From Nocardioides ganghwensis (GTDB lineage: Bacteria; Actinomycetota; Actinomycetes; Propionibacteriales; Nocardioidaceae): a DNA stretch of 41,790 bases. The notes under the pieces were generated by a model. The model made no database searches. It was not told the origin of the DNA and saw nothing but the letters and a program-made list of their open reading frames with translations. The translations under genes were made by a program, and so were the position numbers. Shown here one piece after another: positions 17,420-25,815 of this stretch; positions within the stretch are counted from its first letter, which is position 1, and every line of letters begins with the position of its first letter. The stretch is from positions 1 through 41,790 of the forward strand of contig NZ_JACXYX010000027.1 of NCBI RefSeq assembly GCF_014779655.1. Reading direction: 5' to 3'.

Positions 17420-17602
17420 ATGCAGCTCCTCGCCAGCACCGCCCTCGCTCCCTACCTGTCCTTCGTGGGCGTGGTGCTCCTCGTCGGCCTGGTCACCGTG
17501 CTCGCCGTCGCGCCCGTCGCCGTGCGCGAGGCCCGACGCGACCGCCGGGCCCGTCACGAGTCGATCCCGACCTACTACGGCCGTCTGCACTTCGCACACT
17601 GA
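17420..17602 (+). CDS. Small single-span membrane protein of unknown function
   Basis: The 60-aa product has one hydrophobic segment (about 10-36, YLSFVGVVLLVGLVTVLAVA) followed by a basic stretch (REARRDRRARHE) and a tail ending IPTYYGRLHFAH. The positive charges suggest a cytoplasmic C terminus. Start at ATG 17420 is preceded by GAAGGAAGG. The gene is controlled from a promoter overlapped by the tandem operator next to the TetR gene. That regulation argues it is a real gene although the family is unknown to me. It may be an accessory of an envelope or efflux process, but no transporter is adjacent. Confidence 0.7.
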   Translation: MQLLASTALAPYLSFVGVVLLVGLVTVLAVAPVAVREARRDRRARHESIPTYYGRLHFAH

Positions 17603-17637
17603 TCGCCGGCCCCGGTCGCATCTGCGACGATCGGGTC

Positions 17638-18498
17638 GTGCGCCATCTGTACCGCTGCCCGCTGAGGTGGGCCGACCTCGACCTGCTGGGCCACGTCAAC
17701 AACGTCACCTACGTCGACTACCTCCAGGAGGCGCGGGTCGACATGTTCCGCACCCACGCCCCCGACAGCCGGGCCGAGGACCTGGCCGAGGGCGTGGTGG
17801 TGGTCCGGCACGAGGTGACGTACGTGTCCTCGCTGACCTTCGGCTTCGAGCCGGTGGCGATCGAGTGCTGGGTGACCGAGATCCGCGCGGCCAGCTTCAC
17901 CATGGCCTACGAGGTCTTCGAGGAGGACGAGTCGGGTGGGCGCACCGTGTTCCTCCGCGCGCGCACGGTGCTGACCCCGTACGTCTTCGCCACCGAGCGC
18001 CCGCGGCGGCTGCACGCGGAGGAGCACGAGTCGCTGTCGCGGCTCCTCGAGCCGGACGAGCCCGTCCGGCCGCGCCCGGCGCCCGAGGTGGTCGACGTGC
18101 CGGGCGGGCACTACCCGGTCCACGTGCGGTTCAGCGACGTCGACGTCTACGGCCACGTCAACAACGTGAAGTACTTCGAGTACTTCCAGGAGGCGCGGAT
18201 CCAGCTGATGGTGGCCAGCGGCCGCGAGCTCGGTGAGGGCTACCACCTCGTTGTCGCGCAGACCGACGTCGACTACCGGCGCCCGATCCTGTTCCGCGCC
18301 GAGCCCTACGACTGCCGTACGTGGGTCTCCCACCTGGGCAGCACCTCGGTCGTCTTCGAGTCCGTGGTGCGCGACGGCGACGAGGTCCTCGCCCGCGCGC
18401 GCGTCGTGGGGGTCTGCATCGACAGCGCCAGCGGGCGGCCGGCGCCCGTCCCCGACGCCTTCCGCGAGATCGTCGCGGCCGCTAGTCCATCGAGTTGA
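17638..18498 (+). CDS. Acyl-CoA thioesterase, double hot-dog
   Basis: The 286-aa protein has two 4HBT-type hot-dog domains fused in tandem: about 5-130 with WADLDLLGHVNNVTYVDYLQ, and about 155-280 with FSDVDVYGHVNNVKYFEYFQ. Each contains the catalytic Asp of the 4HBT group and the GHVNN signature. Such proteins hydrolyse acyl-CoA. From memory the mycobacterial neighbour of glbO and ettA (Rv2475c) is similar. GTG at 17638 follows a weak -10-like GACGAT by 6 nt. The 3' end overlaps the convergent truncated haemoglobin gene by 17 bp. Substrate chain length cannot be read from sequence. Confidence 0.85.
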   Translation: MRHLYRCPLRWADLDLLGHVNNVTYVDYLQEARVDMFRTHAPDSRAEDLAEGVVVVRHEVTYVSSLTFGFEPVAIECWVTEIRAASFTMAYEVFEEDESGGRTVFLRARTVLTPYVFATERPRRLHAEEHESLSRLLEPDEPVRPRPAPEVVDVPGGHYPVHVRFSDVDVYGHVNNVKYFEYFQEARIQLMVASGRELGEGYHLVVAQTDVDYRRPILFRAEPYDCRTWVSHLGSTSVVFESVVRDGDEVLARARVVGVCIDSASGRPAPVPDAFREIVAAASPSS

Positions 18499-18859
18499 CC
18501 ATGAACTGGGCCGCGTGGGTCACGTAGTCCCAGAAGCGTGCGTCCTGCTCCTCGGTGAGGTCGGCCTCGTCCAGGCCCGCCCGGAAGTGCACGAGCCAGC
18601 GCTGGGCGGCCTCGGGGGTCACCCGGAACGGCGCGTGACGCATCCGCAGGCGCGGGTGCCCGCGCGTGTCCCCGTACGTCGTCGGCCCGCCCCAGTACTG
18701 CACGAGGAACAACGTGAAGCGCTCCTCGGCCGGGCCGAGGTCCTCCTCGGGGTACATCGGCCGCAGCAGCTCGTCGTCGGCCACGCCCTCGTAGAAGCGG
18801 TGGACGATCGTGCGGATCGTCGCCTCGCCGCCGATCTCGTCGTAGAACGTGGTCGTCAC
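18482..18859 (-). CDS. glbO: Truncated haemoglobin, group II (GlbO/TrHbO)
   Basis: The 125-aa haem protein is close to mycobacterial GlbO. Diagnostic stretches are FYDEIGGEATI, RRMYPEEDLGPAEERF-like PMYPEEDL, QYWGGPTTYGDTRGHPRLRM and RHAPF, where the His is the proximal haem ligand. Tyr and Trp in the haem pocket (QYWGG and the Trp in AQRWLVHF) match the group II pattern. Group II truncated globins bind oxygen and handle NO or peroxide, often tied to the membrane. GTG at 18859 sits 6 nt from a CACAAT -10-like hexamer, so a leaderless mRNA is likely. The 3' end overlaps the thioesterase gene. Confidence 0.93.
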   Translation of the reverse strand: MTTTFYDEIGGEATIRTIVHRFYEGVADDELLRPMYPEEDLGPAEERFTLFLVQYWGGPTTYGDTRGHPRLRMRHAPFRVTPEAAQRWLVHFRAGLDEADLTEEQDARFWDYVTHAAQFMVNSMD

Positions 18860-18891
18860 CCGGCCATTGTGTCCGGTGCCTGCTCGCGCGC

Positions 18892-20028
18892 TCAGGCGGG
18901 CCCCTCGGCGCGGGCGGGACCCTGTGCCGGCGGGGTGCCGGCCGGGGGCTCGGCGGGCGAGTCGGCGGCGTCGCCGTCGGGCTGCCGCGGGTCGCCGTCG
19001 CGCATCCACAGCACGCGCTGGGCGAAGGGGATCTCGATGCCCTCGTGGTCGAAGCGGTACTTGATGCGCTGGCGCATCTCGCGGGCGACCGCCCACTGCT
19101 CGAGGGGAGCCGTCTTGAGCGCCACGCGCACGACCACGGCGTCCGGCCCGAGGTCCTGCACGCCCCACACCGAGGGCTCCTCGATGATGCGGCCCTTGAA
19201 GTCCTCGTCCTCCCAGAGGTCGTGGGCGACGTCGGCCAGCACGCTGCGCACGCGGGCGAGGTCCTCGCCGTACCCCACGCTCACGTCGAGCACGGTGCGG
19301 GCCCAGTTCTGGCTCATGTTGCCCACGCGCAGGATCTCGCCGTTGCGGACGTACCAGACCGTCCCGTTGACGTCGCGCAGCCGCGTGACGCGCAGGCTGA
19401 CGGCCTCCACGGTGCCGACGGCCTCACCGAGGTCCACCTCGTCGCCCACGCCGTACTGGTCCTCGAAGATCATGAAGATGCCGGACAGGAAGTCCTTGAC
19501 CAGCGCCTGCGAGCCGAAGCCGATCGCGACGCCGATGATGCCGGCGCTGGCGATGAGCGGCGCGATGTCGTAGCCGAGCTCGGCGATGAACATCAGCGCG
19601 ATCACGACCATCACGACGCCGGTGACGATGCTCTTGAGCAGCGAGCCCATGGTGGCGGCGCGCTGGACGCGCCGGGTGTAGGCGGGGTCCTCGCGCAGGT
19701 TGAGCGCGGCTCCCATCCGACCGCCGGCGATGGCGCGGCTGACCCGGTTGGGCAGCATCCCGTGCTCGGCCTTCAGCACGACGCGGTCGATCAGCCGGTG
19801 GAGCAGCCACCGGACCGTGAGTCCGATGAGGATCAGTCCCACCAGGGCCGACGGCTTGCCGACGACCCAGTCCGCGACGTTGGCCAGCTGCTGGTTCCCG
19901 GTCTGGTCGAAGACCCAGCCGCAGATGTTCTCGTCGGGTCCGCAGGTGGACATCAGGTTCAGGGTTTCGGTCTCGCTCCCGGAGACCTCGGTCACGTTGA
20001 TGATCGGGGTGGTGAGGGGGTGAGGCAT
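18892..20028 (-). CDS. Mechanosensitive ion channel, MscS family
   Basis: The 378-aa protein has an extracytoplasmic Cys-containing N-terminal part (about 1-55: STCGPDENICGW), several transmembrane segments, and the MscS core. The pore helix is IGVAIGFGSQALVKDFLSGIFMIFEDQYGVGD, given here as the family motif GFGSQ..VKDFLSG. A beta domain follows with GTVEAVSLRVTRLRDVNGTVWYVRNGEI. A Pro/Ala/Glu-rich tail (about 350-378) closes it. Such channels release osmolytes on sudden hypo-osmotic stress. The CATACT hexamer 7 nt before the ATG suggests a leaderless transcript. The opposite divergent gene starts only 31 bp away. Confidence 0.9.
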   Translation of the reverse strand: MPHPLTTPIINVTEVSGSETETLNLMSTCGPDENICGWVFDQTGNQQLANVADWVVGKPSALVGLILIGLTVRWLLHRLIDRVVLKAEHGMLPNRVSRAIAGGRMGAALNLREDPAYTRRVQRAATMGSLLKSIVTGVVMVVIALMFIAELGYDIAPLIASAGIIGVAIGFGSQALVKDFLSGIFMIFEDQYGVGDEVDLGEAVGTVEAVSLRVTRLRDVNGTVWYVRNGEILRVGNMSQNWARTVLDVSVGYGEDLARVRSVLADVAHDLWEDEDFKGRIIEEPSVWGVQDLGPDAVVVRVALKTAPLEQWAVAREMRQRIKYRFDHEGIEIPFAQRVLWMRDGDPRQPDGDAADSPAEPPAGTPPAQGPARAEGPA

Positions 20029-20035
20029 GCCCGCC

Positions 20036-20051
20036 AGTATGGCGATAGCCT
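20036..20051. promoter_or_regulatory. Back-to-back divergent -10 boxes
   Basis: CATACT on the minus strand (20036-20041) precedes the MscS gene and TAGCCT on the plus strand (20046-20051) precedes the gene at 20059. Each is 7 nt from a start codon, and only 4 bp separate them. The two polymerases would compete for the same DNA. Confidence 0.5.
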
Positions 20052-20058
20052 TGTAGCC

Positions 20059-20460
20059 GTGACCACGCACGTCAGCCTGCACGTCAGCCCCTCCCGCTCG
20101 CCCCGCAGCGCGTACGCCCGCTGGGCCGGGCGCGCAGCCGTCGTGGCCGCGGCCCCCGCCCTGGCCCTGCTCTCCGCGCCGGCCCACGCCGACGTGCCTG
20201 CTGGCTGGGGCGACCAGACCGAGCACCAGGGCCTCGACGCCCTGCACAGCCTCGGCATCTTCCTCGGGGCGCCGCTGCTGCTGTTCGTGATCATCGCGGT
20301 CGCGGTCTACCTGCCCGCCATGATCCGTGGCGAGAAGCTGCTGCCCGACCACTCCGCCGGCGAGGCCCAGTGGATCGGCGGCCCCCGTCAGGGTGTCGCC
20401 GAGCTGCCCGCGCCCGACGGCGCGGACTCCCGGGCGGGTGGCGCCAGTGGCAGCTGGTGA
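20059..20460 (+). CDS. Exported membrane protein of unknown function
   Basis: The 133-aa product has a long N-terminal signal region (about 1-44, ending APAHAD), a short extracytoplasmic stretch (VPAGWGDQTEHQGLDALHS), one transmembrane segment (about 66-90, LGIFLGAPLLLFVIIAVAVYL) and a hydrophilic tail. GTG at 20059 is leaderless after TAGCCT. The next gene starts inside its last codons, so the two are probably translated together and act at the membrane as a pair. I do not recognise the family. Confidence 0.75.
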   Translation: MTTHVSLHVSPSRSPRSAYARWAGRAAVVAAAPALALLSAPAHADVPAGWGDQTEHQGLDALHSLGIFLGAPLLLFVIIAVAVYLPAMIRGEKLLPDHSAGEAQWIGGPRQGVAELPAPDGADSRAGGASGSW

Positions 20461-20827
20461 GCTGAGCGAGACCGACCGGCTGTCCCTCGACAAGGCCATC
20501 CGTCTCGCCGAGCAGACGTGCCGCTTCGAGTTCTCGGTCTATGTCGGGCCGGCCGAGGGTGACGACACGCGCGCCTGGGCGACCCGGCTGCACAACCGTC
20601 TCGTCGCCCCCGCACGCAGCGTGCTCGTGCTCGTCGACCCGCGCCGACGCGTCGTCGAGGTCGTGACCGGCGGTGACGTGCGCCGGCACCTGACCGACGC
20701 CGAGGTCGAGCTGGCCGTGCTGACGATGTCCTCGGAGTTCGCCGCCGGCAACCTCGCCGCGGGCCTCCAGCGCGGCATCGCGATGCTGGCCGAGCACGCC
20801 CGCCCGCAGAACACGCTCCACGCCTGA
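20447..20827 (+). CDS. DUF5130/TPM-domain protein
   Basis: The product of about 126 aa has a TPM-like fold: an early LSETDRLSLDKAIRLAEQTC, a central strand ARSVLVLVDPRRRVVEVVTGG, and LTDAEVELAVLTMSSEFAAGNLAAGLQRGIAML. I believe it corresponds to the DUF5130 family, adjacent to pepN in mycobacteria. Start is uncertain: GTG at 20447 (VAAGELS) or GTG at 20438. Either overlaps the preceding gene by 14-23 bp in another frame. No signal peptide is present. Related TPM-domain proteins are phosphatase- or membrane-associated. A strong terminator follows at 20854. Confidence 0.72.
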   Translation: MAAGELSETDRLSLDKAIRLAEQTCRFEFSVYVGPAEGDDTRAWATRLHNRLVAPARSVLVLVDPRRRVVEVVTGGDVRRHLTDAEVELAVLTMSSEFAAGNLAAGLQRGIAMLAEHARPQNTLHA

Positions 20828-20853
20828 CGGCGAGCGGGGCCTGACGGACACGA

Positions 20854-20894
20854 CGAAGCCCCCTCCCGCGATCCGCTCGCGGGAGGGGGCTTCG
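20854..20894. terminator. Bidirectional terminator
   Basis: A perfect 17-bp stem (20854-20870 with 20878-20894) closes a 7-nt loop. It sits between convergent ends of the gene at 20447-20827 and pepN (stop at 20913). A TTCG run follows rather than a clean T-tract. Confidence 0.9.
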
Positions 20895-20912
20895 GTCGTT
20901 CGTACGCCTCGC

Positions 20913-23465
20913 TCAGCGGGCGTCGTACCGCTGGGCCGTCAGGGCCCGGGCGATCTCGGCGCGCGCCTCGCCGACGTAGCGCTGCGCCTGCTTGGGCGCC
21001 TTGTTGTCGGCGAGCCACTCGTCGAGGCGCGCGAGCGTGGCCTCCGAGCCGAGCGGCCTGGGGAAGCCGTGCTCGAGGATCGTCGACGCCTTGTGGAAGC
21101 CCAGCACGTCGACGAGCGTCTCCGAGGCGGTCAGGAACTTCTCGAGGTAGGGCTCGAGCACGTCCTCCTGGCCGAACCGGAAGATCGAGAACGCGATCTC
21201 GCGCGAGGTCTCGTTGGGCGTGGCCGGGTCGACGAGCGCGTCCCAGGCGGCGGCCTTGGCCTCGGCGGTCGGCTGGGCGGCGCGCGCGGCCGCGGCCTGC
21301 TCCTGGCCGGAGATGGTCTTGTCGACCTCGAGCTCGGCGTCGATCTCGGCGTCCCCGAAGCGACCCTGCTTGGCGAGGGCGGTGATGAGCGCCCAGCGCA
21401 TGTCCTGGTCGATCGCGAGGCCCTCGACCTCGAACGACCCGTCGAGCAGGCCGATCAGGTCGTCGAGCGCCGCGTCGCTGTGCGCGGCGCCGGCGTACGA
21501 CCGGGCGAAGGTGAGCTGGTGGTCGCTGCCCGGCTCGGCGGCGAGCAGGAGCTCGCGCAGGCCAGTCTCCCATCGCGCCTTCAGCTCCGACCGGTGGGCG
21601 GGGGCGGAGTAGAAGTTGACGGCCAGTGCGGTCGAGGCCGGGATCCGGGTGACCGCCCACGCGTCGGTCTCCGCGCCGATGTTGGCGAGCACGAGGTCCG
21701 CCCAGTCGCGGGTGCGCATCTCACCGTCGCGGGTCATGTCCCACGCGGCACCCCACACGAGCGCGCGCGGCAGGGAGTCGTCGAACGTGGACAGAGCCGA
21801 GATCGCGGTGGCCATGGACCGCTCGTCGAGGCGGATCTTGGCGTAGGCGTGGTCCTCGTCGTTGAGCAGCAGCAGCGCGGGCTGCTTGACGCCGACCAGC
21901 TCGGGCACCTCGGTGCTGGCGCCCTCGACGTCGATCTCGAGGTAGTCGCGACGGACCAGGCGGCCCTCGACCTCGTCGTAGAGGCCGATGCCGAGGCGGT
22001 GGCGCCGCAGCGTCGGCCAGTCCTCGTGGGCCGTCTGCTCGACGGAGAACGACGAGTAGGCGCCCTCGCCGTCGAGCTCGAACGCCGGCGCGAGGGTGTT
22101 GACGCCGGCGGTCTGCAGCCACTCCTGCGCCCAGCCCTGGAGCTCACGGCCCGAGGACTTCTCGAGCGTGGTGAGCAGGTCCTTGAACTCGGGGTTGCCG
22201 TACTCCCACTCCTTGAAGTAGGCGCGCAGGCCCTCGAGGAACGGCTCGATGCCCACCCACGCCACGAGCTGCTTGAGCACCGACGCGCCCTTGGCGTAGG
22301 TGATCATGTCGAAGTTGACCTCGACGGCGTGCAGGTCGACGTTGTCGGCCGCGATCGGGTGCGTCGAGGGCAGCTGGTCGGCGCGGTAGCCGGTCTGCTT
22401 GCGGGCGTTGGCGAAGCCCGTCCAGGCGTCGTCGAACTCGGTGGCGTTGGCCTCGCACCAGTAGCAGGCCCACTCGGCGAACGACTCGTTGAGCCAGAGG
22501 TCGTCCCACCACTTCATCGTGACGAGGTCGCCGAACCACATGTGGGCCATCTCGTGGGTGATGACCGAGGCGCGGAACTCGAAGAACGAGCGCGGCTGAC
22601 GGCTGCGGGGGAGGTACTCGTCGCGCAGCGTCACGCAGCCGGCGTTCTCCATCGCGCCGGCGTTGTACTCGGGGACGTAGAGCTGGTCGTACTTGCCGAA
22701 CGGGTAGGGGTAGTCGAACTGCTCCTCGAACCACGCGAAGCTCTGCTTGGTGAGCTTGACGAGCTCGGCCGTGTCCAGGTGCTCCTTGAGCGACTGGCGG
22801 CAGTAGTGGCCGAGCGGGATCGTGCCGAACTTGCCCTCGTAGGTGTCGAACTCGCCGTGGTACTCGCCGGCGACGATCGCGGTGATGTAGGTCGACATCC
22901 GCTTGGTGGTCGGGAAGCTCCACAGCGACGCACCGTCGCCGGCGTCGGTCGGCTCGGGGGTGGCGGCGTTGGAGACCACGACCCAGTGCGACGGCGCGGT
23001 GACGTTGAAGGTGAAGACGGCCTTGAGGTCGGGCTGCTCGAAGGTGGTGAAGACGCGCCGGGCGTCAGGCACCTCGAACTGGCTGTAGAGGTAGACCCTG
23101 CCGTCGGCAGGGTCGACGAAGCGGTGCAGGCCCTCGCCGGTGTTGGAGTAGGCGCAGTCGGCGGTGACGACGAGCGTGTTGGTCGCCTCGAGGTCGTCGA
23201 GCGCGATGCGGCTGTCGGCGTACGCCGTGGCGGGGTCGAGGCTGCGTCCGTTGAGCGTGATCTCGCGGACCGTCGGTGCGACCAGGTCGGCGAACGTGCT
23301 GGCGCCGGGCTCGCGGCAGGTGAACTCCAGCGTGGTGGTGGAGACGAAGGTGGTCTCCTCGGGTCGGGTGGCTGACGTCAGGTCCAGGTCGACGGTGTAC
23401 GCCGAGACGTCCAGGAGCGCGGCGCGGGTGGCGGCCTCGTCCCGGGTGAGGTTGGTTCCAGGCAT
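20913..23465 (-). CDS. pepN: Aminopeptidase N (M1)
   Basis: The 850-aa zinc metallopeptidase removes N-terminal residues from peptides. The exopeptidase motif GAMEN is at 270-274. The zinc site HEMAH is at 304-308, with the third ligand Glu327 in NESFAEWACY. The N-terminal beta domain and long C-terminal helical domain (ERAP1-like) are both full-length. No signal peptide is present, so it acts in the cytoplasm. The first Met (MPGTNLTRDEAATRAALL) is chosen because CAGGAT lies 6 nt before it, suggesting a leaderless mRNA; a 13-residue N-terminal extension is possible but less likely. The divergent neighbour is the Rv2466c homologue, the same arrangement I recall in M. tuberculosis. Confidence 0.95.
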   Translation of the reverse strand: MPGTNLTRDEAATRAALLDVSAYTVDLDLTSATRPEETTFVSTTTLEFTCREPGASTFADLVAPTVREITLNGRSLDPATAYADSRIALDDLEATNTLVVTADCAYSNTGEGLHRFVDPADGRVYLYSQFEVPDARRVFTTFEQPDLKAVFTFNVTAPSHWVVVSNAATPEPTDAGDGASLWSFPTTKRMSTYITAIVAGEYHGEFDTYEGKFGTIPLGHYCRQSLKEHLDTAELVKLTKQSFAWFEEQFDYPYPFGKYDQLYVPEYNAGAMENAGCVTLRDEYLPRSRQPRSFFEFRASVITHEMAHMWFGDLVTMKWWDDLWLNESFAEWACYWCEANATEFDDAWTGFANARKQTGYRADQLPSTHPIAADNVDLHAVEVNFDMITYAKGASVLKQLVAWVGIEPFLEGLRAYFKEWEYGNPEFKDLLTTLEKSSGRELQGWAQEWLQTAGVNTLAPAFELDGEGAYSSFSVEQTAHEDWPTLRRHRLGIGLYDEVEGRLVRRDYLEIDVEGASTEVPELVGVKQPALLLLNDEDHAYAKIRLDERSMATAISALSTFDDSLPRALVWGAAWDMTRDGEMRTRDWADLVLANIGAETDAWAVTRIPASTALAVNFYSAPAHRSELKARWETGLRELLLAAEPGSDHQLTFARSYAGAAHSDAALDDLIGLLDGSFEVEGLAIDQDMRWALITALAKQGRFGDAEIDAELEVDKTISGQEQAAAARAAQPTAEAKAAAWDALVDPATPNETSREIAFSIFRFGQEDVLEPYLEKFLTASETLVDVLGFHKASTILEHGFPRPLGSEATLARLDEWLADNKAPKQAQRYVGEARAEIARALTAQRYDAR

Positions 23466-23545
23466 GCGGGCATCCTGCCACCGGGGTTGTGGCCCGGCCC
23501 ACACAGGTGGGGAATACGTGGCCGAGGCGAGGGCTTGTGGTGGAC

Positions 23546-24145
23546 ATGGCTACCGCTGACCTCTGGTTCGACCCGCTCTGTCCCTTCGCCTGGATCACGT
23601 CGCGCTGGATCCGCGAGGTCGAGCAGGTCCGCGACATCGACGTGCAGTGGCACGTGATGTCGCTGGCCTACCTCAACAAGGACAAGGACATCCCGGCCGA
23701 CTACCGCGAGATGCTCCAGGGCACCGAGAAGCCGGTCCGGGTGGCGATCCGGATCGCCGAGCTGTACGACAACAAGACCCTCGGCGACTGGTACACCGCG
23801 ATCGGCACCCGTCGCCACAACAACGGCGAGGAGCTCTCGGAGGAGACCGTCGCCGCGTCGCTGGCCGACGTCGGCCTGCCGGCCGACCTGATCGACGCCT
23901 GGGACGACGCCTCGCTCGACGACGCCGTCGCCAAGAGCCACCACGAGGGCATGGACGCCGTCGGCGACGACGTCGGGACCCCGACCATCCACATCAACGG
24001 CTCGGCGTTCTTCGGTCCGGTGCTGTCGAAGATCCCGCGCGGCGAGGAGGCCGGCGAGCTGTGGGACGGGGCCGTCGCCGTCGCCAAGTTCCCCTACTTC
24101 TACGAGCTCAAGCGCTCGCGCACGGGAGACCTCGACTTCAGCTGA
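23546..24145 (+). CDS. DsbA-fold mycothiol-nitroreductase-like protein (Rv2466c family)
   Basis: The 199-aa thioredoxin/DsbA-fold protein closely follows M. tuberculosis Rv2466c, including RDIDVQWHVMSL, KSHHEGMDAVGDDVGTPTIH and AFFGPVLSKIPRGEEAGELWD. Rv2466c is a mycothiol-dependent nitroreductase with a CPWC motif. Here the equivalent is CPFA at residues 12-15, so only the first cysteine remains. A monothiol mechanism, with mycothiol resolving the intermediate, would still be possible. ATG at 23546 is used; GTG at 23537 or 23540 would add two or three residues. The last 8 bp overlap the convergent antiporter gene. The divergent neighbour is pepN, 80 bp away. Confidence 0.9.
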   Translation: MATADLWFDPLCPFAWITSRWIREVEQVRDIDVQWHVMSLAYLNKDKDIPADYREMLQGTEKPVRVAIRIAELYDNKTLGDWYTAIGTRRHNNGEELSEETVAASLADVGLPADLIDAWDDASLDDAVAKSHHEGMDAVGDDVGTPTIHINGSAFFGPVLSKIPRGEEAGELWDGAVAVAKFPYFYELKRSRTGDLDFS

Positions 24146-25715
24146 CGCCGGGGTCGGCCGTGCGCACCGCGCGGTCGGCCAGCTCGGCGCCGGCCGCGTC
24201 GTACAGGCCGACGACGGCCGCCCGCTCCACGAGCTGGGCGACCTCCTCGTCGTAGCGCGTCACGGCGGTCACCGACCCCCCGAACCCGCTGCGTTGCAGC
24301 TGCTCGAGCGCTGCGAGGTTGCTGCCGTGGAACGGCATCGCCAGGAGGACCAGCCGCACGGTGCCCTCGTCCCGGACCCGGGCCCAGAAGAGCGGGTCGG
24401 TGGCGTCGCCCTCGACCACGTGCAGCCCCTCGGCGGTCAGGTCCCCGGCTCGCGCGGCGTCGGAGTCGACGCCGGTGACCCGCAGGCCGTAGCCCTCGAC
24501 GAGCCTGGTGCTGGCCGCCCGTCCCAGGCGTCCCATCCCCAGCACGAGGGCGTCAGCACCCCGCAGGTCGACGGGACGCTCCTCCGGGTGCAGGCGTCGG
24601 GGGTCGGGGACGCGGCGCGATGCCGCGGCCGACACGCCGTCGACGGCCGCGCTCGTCACCGACGCGGCGACGAAGCTCAGCGCGACCGCCGTCGAGACCA
24701 CGACCAGCCACTCGGGGTCCAGGGCGCCGGCGGAGGCCGCCGCCACGACGACGATGAGCGCGAACTCCGAGAAGCTCGCGAGCGAGACGGCCGCGCGGGT
24801 GGCCGTCCGTACGCGGAAGCCGCACGCCCGCAGCAGCAGCGCGAAGAGGGTGGCCTTCAGCGGCACCAGCGCCACCAGCGCCACCGCCAGCGCGATGCCG
24901 GACGCGTCGGGCGCGCCGTGCAGGCCGACCGACAGGAAGAAGGCGACCAGCAGCAGCTCCTTGACGGAGAAGACGGACTTGGCCACCTCCTCCGCCCGCG
25001 GCGAGGGCGCGAGCAGCACGCCGATCGCGAGGGCTCCGAGGTCTCCCTTCAACCCGGCCGCGTCGAACAGGGCGTAACCGGGGACCAGTGCGAGGGCGAC
25101 GCCGACGAGCGTGAGCAGCTCGCCGTGGTCGAGCCGGGCGAGCATGCGGCGCGCGGGCCACGAGGCGGGCACCAGGAGCAGGAGGAGTGGCGCCCACCAG
25201 CGGGGCGCCTCACCCTCGACGACGGCCAGGACGGCCACGGCGACCAGGTCCTGCACGACCAGGATCCCGATGGTGGTGCGTCCGGGGAGTGATCGCGCGG
25301 CGTTCTGCTCCTCGAGCACCTTGACCGCGACCACCGTGCTGGAGAAGGAGAGTGCGAGCGCCACCAGCACCAGGTCGGCGCCCTCGACGTCGGCGAGGAG
25401 CCCCACGCCGACGGCTCCGGCGGCCGCGAGAAGGGTCAGCACCAGCACGATGCTCAGGAGCGCGTGCACCGCGCTCACGCCGAGCACCTCGCGACGTACC
25501 AGCACGCGGATGTCGAACTTCAGCCCGATGGCGAACAGCAGCAGCACCACGCCGAGGTCCGCCAGCGTGTCCAGGGCGGGCGTGCCGGTCACGCCCAACC
25601 CGGCGAGCACGAACCCGGCGAGCAGGAAGCCGACCATGGGCGGCAGTCGCAGTGCGTGGGCCAGCAGGCCGCCGGTCACGGCCACCGACAGCATGAGCAC
25701 CAGGTCGATCGACAT
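24138..25715 (-). CDS. Kef/CPA2-type cation:proton antiporter with TrkA-N domain
   Basis: The 525-aa protein has about 12 hydrophobic helices (1-375) with the CPA2 signatures GFLLAGFVLAGLG and DLGVVLLLFAIGLKFD, and the polar pair LVVQDLVAVAV. The cytoplasmic C terminus (about 385-500) is a Rossmann-type TrkA-N domain with GMGRLGRAAS and VVEGDATDPLFW, which binds NAD(H) or a related nucleotide in KefB/KefC. It likely exchanges K+ or Na+ for H+; the ion is not readable. GGGAGG sits 5 nt before the ATG at 25715. Its 3' end overlaps the Rv2466c-like gene by 8 bp. Confidence 0.9.
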   Translation of the reverse strand: MSIDLVLMLSVAVTGGLLAHALRLPPMVGFLLAGFVLAGLGVTGTPALDTLADLGVVLLLFAIGLKFDIRVLVRREVLGVSAVHALLSIVLVLTLLAAAGAVGVGLLADVEGADLVLVALALSFSSTVVAVKVLEEQNAARSLPGRTTIGILVVQDLVAVAVLAVVEGEAPRWWAPLLLLLVPASWPARRMLARLDHGELLTLVGVALALVPGYALFDAAGLKGDLGALAIGVLLAPSPRAEEVAKSVFSVKELLLVAFFLSVGLHGAPDASGIALAVALVALVPLKATLFALLLRACGFRVRTATRAAVSLASFSEFALIVVVAAASAGALDPEWLVVVSTAVALSFVAASVTSAAVDGVSAAASRRVPDPRRLHPEERPVDLRGADALVLGMGRLGRAASTRLVEGYGLRVTGVDSDAARAGDLTAEGLHVVEGDATDPLFWARVRDEGTVRLVLLAMPFHGSNLAALEQLQRSGFGGSVTAVTRYDEEVAQLVERAAVVGLYDAAGAELADRAVRTADPGVS

Positions 25716-25803
25716 CCCACCTCCCAGCGGCCGGTCGGCGCCACCCTAAGGTGCTGCGCCCGGTCGCCGTGGTACCGGCTCGGAACCGGTTCGCCAGCCT
25801 CAC

Positions 25804-25809
25804 TAGGCT
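25804..25809 (+). promoter_or_regulatory. -10 box of metG, leaderless
   Basis: TAGGCT lies 6 nt before the ATG at 25816. No T-box or long leader is present, unlike many firmicute aminoacyl-tRNA synthetase genes. Confidence 0.65.
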
Positions 25810-25815
25810 TGCGCC

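Noticed and set aside
17303..17599. N-terminal extension of the TetR protein
   Set aside because: It would cross the operator and promoter region; the GTG at 17302 has a good ribosome site and gives the standard TetR length.
25716..25815. Possible T-box or riboswitch ahead of metG
   Set aside because: The start is leaderless, so there is no leader RNA to fold.
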